Part shown: positions 6,848 to 14,464 of the stretch, in pieces | Layout of the letters: every line of letters begins with the position of its first letter | Numbering within the stretch: position 1 is the stretch's first letter | NCBI GenBank assembly: GCA_018362895.1 | Contig: JAHALR010000014.1 | Location: forward strand, 52,634 to 116,633 | Length of the DNA stretch: 64,000 nt | Direction: 5' to 3' | Source of the DNA: Clostridium sp. | Lineage (GTDB): Bacteria; Cyanobacteriota; Vampirovibrionia; Gastranaerophilales; Gastranaerophilaceae | Notes under the pieces: generated by a model | The model's database searches: none | Told to the model about the DNA's origin: nothing | What the model saw: the letters and a program-made list of their open reading frames with translations, nothing else | Translations under genes and position numbers: made by a program

Positions 6848-8207
6848 AGTGCTCTGCATGTCTAAAAGATGTTAAATAATTCTCTTTTTTATCTTTTGTA
6901 GCCTTTATAACCGCTTGATATCTTTTATTATCTTTTTTAATGAGCAAAATACAGTTATTTCTTGTTTTATCAAGTTTTATTTCATCCGGATTTTTAATTA
7001 TTTCACTTAACTTTTGGTAATCATAAAAATTAATCTCAGGATGATGTAAACGGTTTTTTATCATACTGTCCAGCGAGAGTTTAACCTCTGAAACATCTGT
7101 ATTCAACAATTTCTTTTGTTGCGGTGATAAAGTGCCGATTTTGTAAAAACTGTTTAATGTGTTTTTATCATAAATATTGCGGGCATATTGTAAAGGTTTA
7201 TCAGTGTTTCTTGCAGCATCTGCAAGCCCGTACGCCTTGCGGTTAAACTTCTCAAAGTCTTTAAACTCTGTAAGAACTTTTACGGGTTCTTTTATGTCAT
7301 CATCATCTAATAAAAGTTGCGTTGTTGAACGGCAATTCGGGTGCATCGGCGGTGCATTTACACCGATTTGCATTTCAGAAACTTTAAATAATTTGCCGTC
7401 AAGTTCTCTGCATATATCAGACGTACGGCTGTCTAAAAACGCATCATACTTGTAATATTCAAGTCCCAGTTCCTCCGCTGCTTCCATATATGCAGACTTA
7501 TTTATATCTCCCTGAATAAATGCCGATTCTGTACGAATTAATCGGAATGCATTGTTAAAGCTTGTCCCCATTTCTTTTTTTAGCATTCCCGCCATTTTCC
7601 GGTATCCTGTACCTTGCACAAGTCCTTTTTCAAGAGTCTGTTTAAGCTTTTCCCCGAGTTTTTCTCTGTCTGCCCAGAGTCTTTCACTCCAATTTTTGCC
7701 GCTCCAATCCTGCATAATGAGTGCATTTAACTGTTTTGAATTTATTGCACCGATATTTAAACCTATTGTCTCTTTCATCATCTTTTTTGTTGCTTCATGC
7801 GAAACTTTGGCAACATCTGTCAGGGAGCCTTTTATTGCGGTTTCCTGATACTTTGTAACCTCTGCAAGTCTGATTTGTAAGTCTGTTTCAAGCTGTCTCA
7901 AGCGGTCAATTCTGTATTTCGGGATATCCTGACGAGCCTGTTTTTGAAGTATTTTATCTTCCGGATATTTTTTTGCTTTGGATTTAAGATTTTTTTTGTA
8001 CTTTTCAAATTCTTTAAAGCTTAAATTTTCGGCGGGGTTTTCGCCGTATTTGTCATGAAAATTTTTAATCTGCTTTTGAACATCGTCAAGATTGGTTTTG
8101 AGGATTCTTTTAAGCTCATTAATGCCGTTTTCGCCAACATCAATGGCTTTGAGCTTGTTTTGTCTTGCTCTTTCTTCCCAGTATGCATTACTCTTCTTCT
8201 TCGGCAT
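6846..8207 (-). CDS. Minor head protein with C-terminal toxin-like nuclease domain
   Basis: 453 residues in two parts. Residues ~1-315 form an SPP1 gp7/Mu F-like head morphogenesis protein, with AFRLIRTESAFIQG, YYKYDAFLDSRTSDICRELDG and the Cys/His end APPMHPNCRSTTQ. Residues ~350-453 are a separate small domain with HHPEINFYDYQKLSEI, IKNPDEI, CILLIKKDNKRYQAVIKATK and a final YLTSFRHAEH. This resembles the PBECR (barnase-EndoU-colicin-RelE-like) domains fused to phage head proteins and thought to be delivered with the DNA. The first part is certain by context; the second is by pattern only. It overlaps the portal gene by 20 nt. Confidence 0.85.
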   Translation of the reverse strand: MPKKKSNAYWEERARQNKLKAIDVGENGINELKRILKTNLDDVQKQIKNFHDKYGENPAENLSFKEFEKYKKNLKSKAKKYPEDKILQKQARQDIPKYRIDRLRQLETDLQIRLAEVTKYQETAIKGSLTDVAKVSHEATKKMMKETIGLNIGAINSKQLNALIMQDWSGKNWSERLWADREKLGEKLKQTLEKGLVQGTGYRKMAGMLKKEMGTSFNNAFRLIRTESAFIQGDINKSAYMEAAEELGLEYYKYDAFLDSRTSDICRELDGKLFKVSEMQIGVNAPPMHPNCRSTTQLLLDDDDIKEPVKVLTEFKDFEKFNRKAYGLADAARNTDKPLQYARNIYDKNTLNSFYKIGTLSPQQKKLLNTDVSEVKLSLDSMIKNRLHHPEINFYDYQKLSEIIKNPDEIKLDKTRNNCILLIKKDNKRYQAVIKATKDKKENYLTSFRHAEH

Positions 8208-9552
8208 TGTCTGCCTCGTTCAGATTATTGTTATTGTTGAATCCGTAATTATCCAGCTCCTGTGCTTTTTCCTTCTGTATTTGTTTAATTTCTTCGTCCA
8301 CATTTTCAACCACCGAAATATTCGAAAGAAGCGTACGCAAAGACACAATTCCTGAAAGGTTTTTGGCTATATCGTAATCCTGTGCCATATTTTCAGGCAG
8401 ATTTTTATAAAAGTTGATTTTTATATCATTAACAAGTTCAATATTGCTTTTAAGCCTGTATTGTAAAAGATGAAGAAGAATTTTTAATCTTTGATAAAGT
8501 GTCTTTCGAAACTTCTTCTCTTTTGCACTGCGCAGCTGATCTATACCCCACATTTTAAATTCCATTGCAACACCTGACAGATTCCCTGCAAACTGATCGT
8601 CTGACAGATCAGGAACAAGAGAAATTTGAAAGATAAAATCCAGAAGTTTTTCAATATGCTGTTTCGTTGCCTCCGGGTTAAGGTCTTTTATGACCCATTT
8701 CATATCAGCACCTACGGGCAGGTTTGCTGTGCGGTATTTGTTTATGTTTTCAATGGTTTCGTCGCTCAATGTACCGCCTGATGCGGCAAGAATTGCATTT
8801 GCAACAGACTGTAAATCATCAGTATTGTTGGACAAAGCCAGAGAAAGACTGTCCAGAAGAGCAGTAATCGAAAAATAATCCCCGTACCCATCGTCATTGT
8901 TGAGTGTTTGCAAAATCGGAATATAACCCATATTGTGAGGTTCTACACTTGCAAGCTGCAAAGTATAACCATACCCGTCAAAGGTATACAGGTTCTCTTT
9001 GTCGTAAACATAAGCTGTATTTTTGAGTTGTCTGTTTTTACGGTAAGTGTAATAATAAACTGCACACAAAGGCTCTCTCAAGACCGTATTATCCGTAACA
9101 TAAAATGTACGTTTCGGGTCTATACGCTTAAATACAATGCGTTCTTCAAGAGGTGCCGTGCCTTCTTTTACGACAATAAGCTGATAGCCGATGCCAAAAA
9201 CAGACATGTCTCCTGCAATCTGATAATCAATCTCATCATCATGGCAGTTTTTGTTTATATCCTTGATTTTGTCTAAAATTGTGCCGGTATTATCATTCTT
9301 AGCTTCGTATGTAACAGGCTTTCCTATAAAATAACCTGTTGCAACGTCTGTAATATACTTTGCCATATTAACATTTATGGAATAATTAGGACGACCGTTT
9401 ACCGCACCTTGCTTATCAATTTTGTTTTTACCGTCATAGTATTCTTCAAGTCTTATTCTTTCGGGTAAAATCCTGTTTGTAAACTCCAGGAGCCATTTTG
9501 ACAGGTTTAAGCTGTTTATTTCATTGTTATCCGCTTCTATTTGATAAATCAT
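8188..9552 (-). CDS. Portal protein (SPP1 gp6-like)
   Basis: 454 residues. The sequence contains EYYDGKNKI, RPNYSINVNMAKYITDVATGYFIGKPV, GDMSVFGIGYQLIVV, FKRIDPKRTFYV, IPILQTLNNDDGYGDYFSIT and FAGNLSGVAMEFKMWGI, all matching the SPP1 gp6-like portal family (dodecameric ring for DNA entry and exit). RBS AAGGAG upstream of the ATG. It ends in an acidic, Asn-rich tail. The 135 nt to the terminase gene include a GC-rich structured element. Confidence 0.93.
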   Translation of the reverse strand: MIYQIEADNNEINSLNLSKWLLEFTNRILPERIRLEEYYDGKNKIDKQGAVNGRPNYSINVNMAKYITDVATGYFIGKPVTYEAKNDNTGTILDKIKDINKNCHDDEIDYQIAGDMSVFGIGYQLIVVKEGTAPLEERIVFKRIDPKRTFYVTDNTVLREPLCAVYYYTYRKNRQLKNTAYVYDKENLYTFDGYGYTLQLASVEPHNMGYIPILQTLNNDDGYGDYFSITALLDSLSLALSNNTDDLQSVANAILAASGGTLSDETIENINKYRTANLPVGADMKWVIKDLNPEATKQHIEKLLDFIFQISLVPDLSDDQFAGNLSGVAMEFKMWGIDQLRSAKEKKFRKTLYQRLKILLHLLQYRLKSNIELVNDIKINFYKNLPENMAQDYDIAKNLSGIVSLRTLLSNISVVENVDEEIKQIQKEKAQELDNYGFNNNNNLNEADNAEEEE

Positions 9553-9597
9553 TAATTGAATCTCCTTAATTCAATCATAAGAGTTTGTCAAACGGGC

Positions 9598-9682
9598 GGA
9601 TTCCGGCTAGGCTGGAGCGAAGCGGAACGCCGTCTTGTGAGTCAGAACCACGCTTCTGACGAACTGCCGGTAATCCAAGACG
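9598..9682. other. GC-rich structured element between terminase and portal
   Basis: Three inverted repeats lie in 85 bp of unusually GC-rich sequence: stem 1 GGATTCCGGC (9598-9607) with GCCGGTAATCC (9666-9676, one bulge), stem 2 CGTCTTG (9631-9637) with CAAGACG (9676-9682), and stem 3 GTCAGAA (9641-9647) with TTCTGAC (9654-9660). Stems 1 and 2 cross, so as RNA they would form a pseudoknot or two alternative folds. It begins a few nt after the large terminase stop codon. It has no reading frame that looks coding and no promoter I can see. It could be a regulatory RNA, a processing site or a small palindromic mobile element. Confidence 0.55.
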
Positions 9683-9687
9683 CGGAT

Positions 9688-10851
9688 TCACACCCTTAAT
9701 CCCTTGATTGCAGTGATTGTATTACATCCAATAATATCGTTTAGGGCATATCTTATAGCATCAATTGCATGGTTAAAAGCATCAACGGGCTGCGGCAGAT
9801 AATCCCCGTTTTTGTCCTGCTTCCATTCATAGTTCCTGAACTCTGAAAGCGTATTAGGGCAGGACGGATGTATTACAACCTTCTTGTAGCTTTGTATATG
9901 TTTAATGCCTGATTCAATGCTTCCGGGTCCTTTTTTTACTTCAACAGCGTTAACTCCTTGGCTTTGAAAATCTGCAACAGACTTTGGCTCTGCAGAATCG
10001 CAATAAACATAATCTGTGCCTGTAAGTTCTTTAACAAGCGGTGCAGAATCTTTATTTAACAACCTTTTTTGATAAATCTCATCACAAATATACAAAATAT
10101 CATTTTCAACAGCACAGCGGATACAAGCGAAAGGATCATTTGAAAAACCCCAGTCAATGCCGTTGTAATATCTTGAAAATCGGTTCTTATCAAACTCCTC
10201 AACTTCAAAATTATCAAATACAAGCCCCTCTGCTATACCTAACTCTCCAAGCCCGTAGACCCGCCAAAAATTGTTATTACCTTTTTTAGACTCAATCATA
10301 TCAATGATTGTCTGTTCCAAAAAAGGATTATCTTTGTAGGTTGATTTTATAAGTATAGATTTTTCCGGTTCCTCTTTTAAAAGTTTCGTATGTACCCAGA
10401 ACTCATTAGTCGGATTGTAGTCAATAAAAACGCTTTCACGTGTTCTGACCATTAACTGTTCAACAATGTTATAGTTAAGGTGGTTTGCTTCATTCATATA
10501 CAAAATATCACGCCTGCCACCATGGGCTTTTCCCAATTTGTCAAAAGCTAAAAAGTTAATCTTCCCTGCACCTGCCCTGAACTGGCGGTCTGTTTCTCTG
10601 TAATGCTTTGAAAAATCAATGCCGAACTGATTGCAAACCGCAGGCATGTCATTTAATACACCTGATTTTAGATGAGGAACTGATAAGCCTACAATGTCAA
10701 TCTGTCTGTCATGTTTAAGACAAATTCCGGTTAAAAGCTGCAATGTAGAGAAGGTTTTTGTGCTCGAAGTCCCTCCCTGATTGATTATATATCTTGCCCC
10801 GGATTTATATGCAGCATAGTTTCTATCAAAGACATTTGAGCATTGGAGCAT
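9688..10851 (-). CDS. Terminase large subunit
   Basis: 387 residues. The ATPase half has a Walker A-like QGGTSSTKT (residues ~25-33) and Walker B DILYMNEANHL. The nuclease half has GIDWGFSNDPFA, YCDSAEPKS and VDAFNHAIDAIRYA, carrying the three acidic metal-binding residues. This is a PBSX-family (Terminase_3) packaging motor that cuts and pumps phage DNA into the procapsid. Its start overlaps the stop of the small subunit (TAATG), so the two are translationally coupled. It is shorter than many large terminases but all motifs are present. Confidence 0.94.
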   Translation of the reverse strand: MLQCSNVFDRNYAAYKSGARYIINQGGTSSTKTFSTLQLLTGICLKHDRQIDIVGLSVPHLKSGVLNDMPAVCNQFGIDFSKHYRETDRQFRAGAGKINFLAFDKLGKAHGGRRDILYMNEANHLNYNIVEQLMVRTRESVFIDYNPTNEFWVHTKLLKEEPEKSILIKSTYKDNPFLEQTIIDMIESKKGNNNFWRVYGLGELGIAEGLVFDNFEVEEFDKNRFSRYYNGIDWGFSNDPFACIRCAVENDILYICDEIYQKRLLNKDSAPLVKELTGTDYVYCDSAEPKSVADFQSQGVNAVEVKKGPGSIESGIKHIQSYKKVVIHPSCPNTLSEFRNYEWKQDKNGDYLPQPVDAFNHAIDAIRYALNDIIGCNTITAIKGLRV

Positions 10852-11177
10852 TATAACTCCTCTAGCATCTCTTTATGCTTTTTATCGGCAACGACAATGT
10901 TAATGCCGGCAGTCTCGTTTATGCCCAGAGCAACAGCCTTCCTTTGCGGATAAACGTATTTCATAAGCTCTTTGTAAACTGCAACTTTTAGCTCGTCTTT
11001 TTCTGTTGTTCTTGCAATTGCAAGCAGTTCTCCCACAATATCAACACCCTTAAGCCTTTCGAATATCTCGGCTGTTTTCTTATTAGGTGTACCTTTCTTA
11101 CGCCCTGAGTTAGCAGGTTTTGTCTGTCCTTTCTTAAATTGTCCGCTATTTTTTATTACTTTAGCGGTATTCTGCAT
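10851..11177 (-). CDS. Putative terminase small subunit
   Basis: 108 residues, basic at the N-terminus (GQFKKGQTKPANSGRKKGTPNKKT) followed by a helical segment (ELLAIARTTEKDELKVAVYKELMKYVYPQRK). The GRKKGTPNK motif is shared with DUF5681-type small proteins placed directly before large terminases, where they act as small terminase subunits that recognise phage DNA. The call depends mainly on this position and the 1-nt start/stop overlap with the large subunit. Its own start lies inside the end of the upstream gene. Confidence 0.65.
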   Translation of the reverse strand: MQNTAKVIKNSGQFKKGQTKPANSGRKKGTPNKKTAEIFERLKGVDIVGELLAIARTTEKDELKVAVYKELMKYVYPQRKAVALGINETAGINIVVADKKHKEMLEEL

Positions 11178-11584
11178 AATCTCACCGCCTTTTTGAGTTT
11201 ATATCCTTGCTTCAATAGTCTTAACAGCTTTATGTGTATTCTAAGCCTTTCTCCAACGGGCAGACTCTGTGTCCCGTTTATTTCAGCCTGATAATCAAAA
11301 GTGTACCCCCCGTATTCTGTTTCAAAATGAATAACAAGCCCGTCTTTGAAAAGTCTCATATCCCCAACAGGAAGTCTGCACTGCCCGTTAAGAACGAGAA
11401 ACGCAAGCTCGCAATAAACACATTGCAGAATCTTATATCTGAAAATATGTTTCTGGTTGGCACTGTAATCTTTTATGTTGCGATTAATTTTATCCGTCTT
11501 TTTATAGGTGGGGATTTTATAGCGCACACGCTTTTTGGTCATAATTTCATTACTGTGATTAAAGACAGATGTTGAATTGTACAT
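11156..11584 (-). CDS. Unknown phage protein at the start of the late operon
   Basis: 142 residues from an ATG at 11584, or 128 from a second ATG at 11542 (MTKKRVRYKIPTYKK). It is strongly basic, with YCELAFLVLNG, a FKDGLVIHFETEYGGYTFDYQAEI segment of likely beta strands and a helical LLRLLKQGYKLKKAV end. It is the first gene of the leftward late operon and overlaps the small terminase by 22 nt, so it is probably a packaging or late control protein. I do not recognise the family. No strong Shine-Dalgarno is visible for either start. Confidence 0.5.
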   Translation of the reverse strand: MYNSTSVFNHSNEIMTKKRVRYKIPTYKKTDKINRNIKDYSANQKHIFRYKILQCVYCELAFLVLNGQCRLPVGDMRLFKDGLVIHFETEYGGYTFDYQAEINGTQSLPVGERLRIHIKLLRLLKQGYKLKKAVRLCRIPLK

Positions 11585-11768
11585 ATTAATATGATGAATT
11601 GCTTTATACGTGCAACTTTAAGTCTGATATTAGGTGCCTCAGGCTTGTTTTTATTATAACAAATTTTTATAGACAATTGTACATAACATGAAGAAACATG
11701 AAGTTCGGATTCAATTATTATATATCTATACCCCTTGGGGTACTGTGAAAATATGGTATAGTCAAATA
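11585..11768. promoter_or_regulatory. Divergent control region between late operon and immunity genes
   Basis: 184 bp without a convincing gene. On the plus strand TTGGGG (11735-11740) and TATAGT (11757-11762), 16 nt apart, form a promoter candidate for the peptidase gene. The -35 region is half of an ACCCC-TT-GGGGT inverted repeat (11730-11741), a possible operator. On the minus strand several AT-rich -10-like boxes precede the late operon but none has a convincing -35, consistent with an activator-dependent late promoter. Confidence 0.4.
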
Positions 11769-12413
11769 ATGATATATACTTCTATGTTTACAATATTGTT
11801 ATTAATTTTACTTTGTATTATTCTCTTATTGAAGAGAATAAGTCAAAAATTGTTAAATCGTCCTTATGTAGGGCTACAAAACTGTATCAAAGTATGTGAA
11901 AATAAGAGTATGAGTAAAAAAGAATTAACTAACGCAATAAAAGTTGCGGAAGATATAATTAAGAGATTTGGTATTACTGAACCACCAGTATTGGCAAAAG
12001 AATTTGCAGAAATACATGGTTTAAGTATAGTGTATGTGAATTTTGATAAAATAAATCCGCAATATAATAAAATTTCAGGTTTCATCGATATTGACACAAA
12101 TAAATTATATGTAAATGCCGATGAATCACCAAAACGCCAAAATTTCACAATAGCTCATGAACTTGGACATTTTTTATTAGGGCATCTTAACTCGAGTGAA
12201 TATAGTGTGTTATATAGAAATAACGAACTTTCGGATAGTCCTCTTGAAAGAGAAGCTAATTGCTTTGCTGCAAATTTATTAGTCCCGGAAAAACTTTTAA
12301 GAAAAACATTAAAAGACTACCCTTTTATAACTGATAATCAACTTGGTAATTTATTTGGTGTTTCAGAAATTGTTATAAAAAACAGAAAAAAACATTTGGG
12401 AGTCTGTTGCTAA
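11769..12413 (+). CDS. ImmA/IrrE-type zinc metallopeptidase
   Basis: The peptidase domain has IAHELGHFLLGH (zinc-binding HExxH at about residues 130-134 from the chosen start) and a downstream EREANCFAANLLVPE that supplies the third ligand, the signature of ImmA/IrrE. Such proteins cleave phage repressors or regulators to trigger excision of mobile elements. I place the start at 11769 because a candidate promoter ends just upstream; this gives an N-terminal hydrophobic helix (MFTILLLILLCIILLL). A start at 11910 (MSKKELTNAIK) would give a soluble protein. It overlaps the next gene (TAATG), so the two act together. Confidence 0.85.
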   Translation: MIYTSMFTILLLILLCIILLLKRISQKLLNRPYVGLQNCIKVCENKSMSKKELTNAIKVAEDIIKRFGITEPPVLAKEFAEIHGLSIVYVNFDKINPQYNKISGFIDIDTNKLYVNADESPKRQNFTIAHELGHFLLGHLNSSEYSVLYRNNELSDSPLEREANCFAANLLVPEKLLRKTLKDYPFITDNQLGNLFGVSEIVIKNRKKHLGVCC

Positions 12414-12808
12414 TGAATTTGCCTTCTCCCAAAACATTTTCTAACAGTTCAGTTAATAATACAATAGAGACTGTAAGGGTGAAGCACATAGTTTCTGATA
12501 TTGAAAAAAGCTCTGGCGCTATTGTAAAAACACAACATACTGATGAAAATTTACGAGATTTAAGCGATAAAGAAAAAGCCGAACTAGAACGATATAAAAA
12601 TGATACTGAACTCAAGACAACAATGTCTTCATTTGTTGTTAAATTTACGTATGCCTGGTCAGCATGTATCATTATCATTATTTTTCTTACGGGTCTTGAT
12701 ATTTTTAAACTATCTGATGCTATACTAATTGCATTATGTACTCAAACTCTTGTAACTGTATTAGGTCTTCCTGGAATAATAATGTTTCATTTCTTCCCTA
12801 GAAAATAA
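12413..12808 (+). CDS. Two-helix membrane protein paired with the peptidase
   Basis: 131 residues from the ATG that overlaps the peptidase stop codon. The first ~75 residues are polar and charged (ending in LRDLSDKEKAELERYKND), followed by two hydrophobic helices (WSACIIIIIFLTGLDIF and LIALCTQTLVTVLGLPGIIMF) and a short basic C-terminus. I do not recognise a family. The 1-nt overlap argues that it partners the peptidase, perhaps as a substrate, an anchor or a sensor. A membrane superinfection-exclusion role is also possible. All of these are inferences from context. Confidence 0.72.
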   Translation: MNLPSPKTFSNSSVNNTIETVRVKHIVSDIEKSSGAIVKTQHTDENLRDLSDKEKAELERYKNDTELKTTMSSFVVKFTYAWSACIIIIIFLTGLDIFKLSDAILIALCTQTLVTVLGLPGIIMFHFFPRK

Positions 12809-12815
12809 TATTTAT

Positions 12816-12983
12816 CTACTCCCCTTTAACCAGCCTAGCTATGTTTGATTCAGAAAACGCTCTGTTTTTAATGTATTTTCCGTTTGGTATAGTCTTTTTT
12901 ACTAAGTTTTGTAAAAACTCTAGCTTATTTTCTAAAGTTTCAAGCTTGAAATCCGTGCAACAATGCAGCTGGAAAAGTAAGAT
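12816..12983 (-). pseudogene. Possible gene remnant
   Basis: On the minus strand the stretch encodes a protein-like tail (KLETLENKLEFLQNLVKK, then IPNGKYIKNRAFSESNIARLVKGE) but has no start codon with a ribosome site, and its 5' extension collides with the well supported plus-strand gene at 13012. It may be the 3' remnant of a displaced regulatory gene. Weak call based on composition only. Confidence 0.25.
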
Positions 12984-13011
12984 AGCTGGATGATTAAGAA
13001 AGGAGCCAAGT

Positions 13012-13272
13012 ATGGGTAATATGCTTGTTGCAACAGACATCAAAAGATTCTTCAAAAGTAAATTCGGAACAGTAACTATTCTTTTGAGCTTATTCTGTCT
13101 TTCAATTTATTTTATGGAATTCTATCAAATGCACGAAATGATGAAAATAAGAAAAGCAATACATCATCGTTATTTTAATTCCGTAAGAACAACAGAACAA
13201 CTCTATGGAATTGAAATTAATACATTGAACGGAGAAATAAAACCTGTTTATCAATCTCCATATAAAAGATAA
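13012..13272 (+). CDS. Small single-pass membrane protein
   Basis: 86 residues with a strong ribosome site (AAAGGAG, 7 nt before ATG). A hydrophobic helix (VTILLSLFCLSIYFMEF, residues ~20-37) is preceded by a basic stretch (KRFFKSK), predicting N-in topology, and is followed by about 45 polar residues that would lie outside. No family recognised. Its 3' end overlaps the 3' end of the convergent repressor gene by 22 nt. Possible roles include superinfection exclusion or signalling to the immunity region, but nothing in the sequence decides this. Confidence 0.65.
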   Translation: MGNMLVATDIKRFFKSKFGTVTILLSLFCLSIYFMEFYQMHEMMKIRKAIHHRYFNSVRTTEQLYGIEINTLNGEIKPVYQSPYKR

Positions 13273-13703
13273 TCAATAGAAACTTTAAAATTCTGTTTGA
13301 TACAATTTAATATTTGCAAATCAGGCTCTTTGTCTCCGCAGACAAGATCAATATATTCATCCTCGGAGATTTTGAGCAGTTTTGCCATTTCTCTGTCAAG
13401 AAAATTGTGTTTTTCTTGAATGAGAGACAGACGTTTCCCAAACTGTGATGATTTTTCATTGACAGTTATATCGTTCTGCCGTTCAAAGGTGTTGTGTGTA
13501 GACTCTTTATATAAAGAAACACCATAAAAATTTTCTAATTCCTGAAGTTCAGAAACAGTAACTTCTGTACCAATTTGAAAACGCTTGCTCATTGTCTGTC
13601 GTGACAAACCTAATACATTTGCTATCGACATTTGATTAATTTTATAACCTGATTTTAACTTTTGTAAAGTATCTAAAAGCTCGTTAAAATTCATGAGTTT
13701 CAC
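13251..13703 (-). CDS. Phage repressor A, XRE-like, two helix-turn-helix units
   Basis: About 147-150 residues. The first HTH is at residues ~20-45 (SIANVLGLSRQTMSKRFQIG) and a second HTH-like unit is at ~95-135 (FLDREMAKLLKISEDEYIDLV ... LQILNCIKQNFKVSIDYLL). An ATG at 13694 (MNFNELL) is an alternative to the GTG at 13703. It faces a small DNA-binding-protein gene across a 100-bp control region, a classic lysogeny switch. Its second half, beginning SSQFGKRLSLIQEKHNF, is clearly related to the middle of repressor B at 15389, so the two are paralogues. Confidence 0.82.
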   Translation of the reverse strand: MKLMNFNELLDTLQKLKSGYKINQMSIANVLGLSRQTMSKRFQIGTEVTVSELQELENFYGVSLYKESTHNTFERQNDITVNEKSSQFGKRLSLIQEKHNFLDREMAKLLKISEDEYIDLVCGDKEPDLQILNCIKQNFKVSIDYLLYGD

Positions 13704-13804
13704 CCATTTTGAATACTTTCATTCTCTAATTTGAAGAAAAAAAGTTGACATTTTGTGTTATAATATGTTACATTACTCACATAAATTACGAAAAGGACAG
13801 AATA
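13704..13804. promoter_or_regulatory. Divergent switch region A
   Basis: 101 bp between repressor A and the small rightward gene. It contains TTGACA (13745-13750) and TATAAT (13759-13764) in non-standard spacing and a near-palindromic GTTATAATATGTTAC stretch (13757-13771), suited to repressor binding. Switch region B (15938-16060) has the same TTGACATTT start. Confidence 0.5.
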
Positions 13805-13984
13805 ATGTCACAAGAATATTCAAAAACAATAAGGATTCCTTGTTTCATCAATGAAGCTATTGAGCGGCTTTGTTCTGAAAAGAAATGGACTAAAATCGTC
13901 GCAGTTACAGAAATAGCTCAAACTTCATCAATTTTGCAAGATTATCTTATTGACTTAGAACAAAACAAGGAGAGAATCGCTTAA
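13805..13984 (+). CDS. Small DNA-binding protein A of the switch
   Basis: 59 residues from the ATG at 13805, preceded by AAAAGGACAG. The pattern YSKTIRIPCFINEAIERLCSEKKW, then a helix with IVAVTEIAQTSSILQDYLIDLEQ, resembles a ribbon-helix-helix or small Cro-like protein, with one strand then two helices. It is divergent from repressor A. A hairpin formed by GGAGA..ATCG and CGAT..TCTCC spans its stop codon, and a comparable hairpin spans the stop codon of the gene at 16061. Likely the Cro-type counterpart of repressor A; family assignment is tentative. Confidence 0.62.
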   Translation: MSQEYSKTIRIPCFINEAIERLCSEKKWTKIVAVTEIAQTSSILQDYLIDLEQNKERIA

Positions 13985-14061
13985 ACGATATCTCCCCTTA
14001 ATTAGTCCGTAAGAATATCTTACTAAAAACAAACTATTGAAGCAATAGAACTCATCTATAT

Positions 14062-14274
14062 GCTCTAGTTTTGTTACAAAAATTTCAGCTTACATACAAT
14101 TTCCGAGCAATCGGCACAGGGAGACAACCCGTGAGTTTAAAACATTCCAGTCTAGAGCTAAAGACTTGAATTAAAAAGTAAAAAGGCGGTGAGCCGGCGT
14201 TCCATTCCTAAGTCCGGATACGACAAGATTGGAAGTATTGGAGTGGAAGAATTTAAGGGGCTGAAATATGCCCC
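14062..14274 (+). ncRNA. Multi-hairpin region, candidate regulatory RNA
   Basis: GCTCTAG (14062-14068) pairs with CTAGAGC (14152-14158). The enclosed segment folds into CCGA/TCGG (14103-14114) and CAC-GGG/CCC-GTG (14115-14133, one bulge), giving a branched, cloverleaf-like domain. Further on, CCATTCC (14212-14218) can pair with GGAGTGG (14240-14246), and GGGGC/GCCCC (14257-14274) closes the segment. Direction is assumed rightward because the upstream gene is rightward. The final hairpin is followed by only three T, so it is not a strong terminator. No known RNA family recognised. Confidence 0.4.
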
Positions 14275-14275
14275 T
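14255..14275 (+). repeat. 21-bp hairpin repeat, copy B
   Basis: Identical to the minus-strand sequence at 5035-5055 (AA-GGGGC-TGAAATAT-GCCCC-T). Here it closes the structured non-coding region downstream of switch gene A. Confidence 0.6.
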
Positions 14276-14464
14276 TTAAAAAAAATATACAGGCAAATAT
14301 TGCGTTACAATTCTTGATTATAAAATGTTAAAAAGTTGAGCAAAATTTTTTTTAATGATAACTTTATATCATACAAACAGATGATAAAGATTAGTAACAT
14401 TCCTGCAAATAGGGTGTTTAAAAAATCCTTGAAACGGGAATAATATAAATAGTACTATTGCTAT

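Larger units (their letters stand above)
13985..14464. other. Non-coding stretch between switch A and the HEPN gene
   Basis: About 480 bp with no plausible coding frame. It holds the multi-hairpin segment 14062-14274, the second copy of the 21-bp hairpin repeat, an AT-rich spacer (14275-14400) and the promoter-like boxes of the small RNA ahead of the HEPN gene. Confidence 0.6.

Noticed and set aside
11234..11575. 113-codon plus-strand ORF opposite the first late gene
   Set aside because: It lies entirely antisense to an ORF in operon context with the terminase genes; its composition looks like a shadow frame and it lacks a ribosome site.
12984..13055. 5' extension of the minus-strand remnant gene
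   Set aside because: It overlaps the plus-strand gene at 13012 that has a strong Shine-Dalgarno, and it has no ribosome site of its own.
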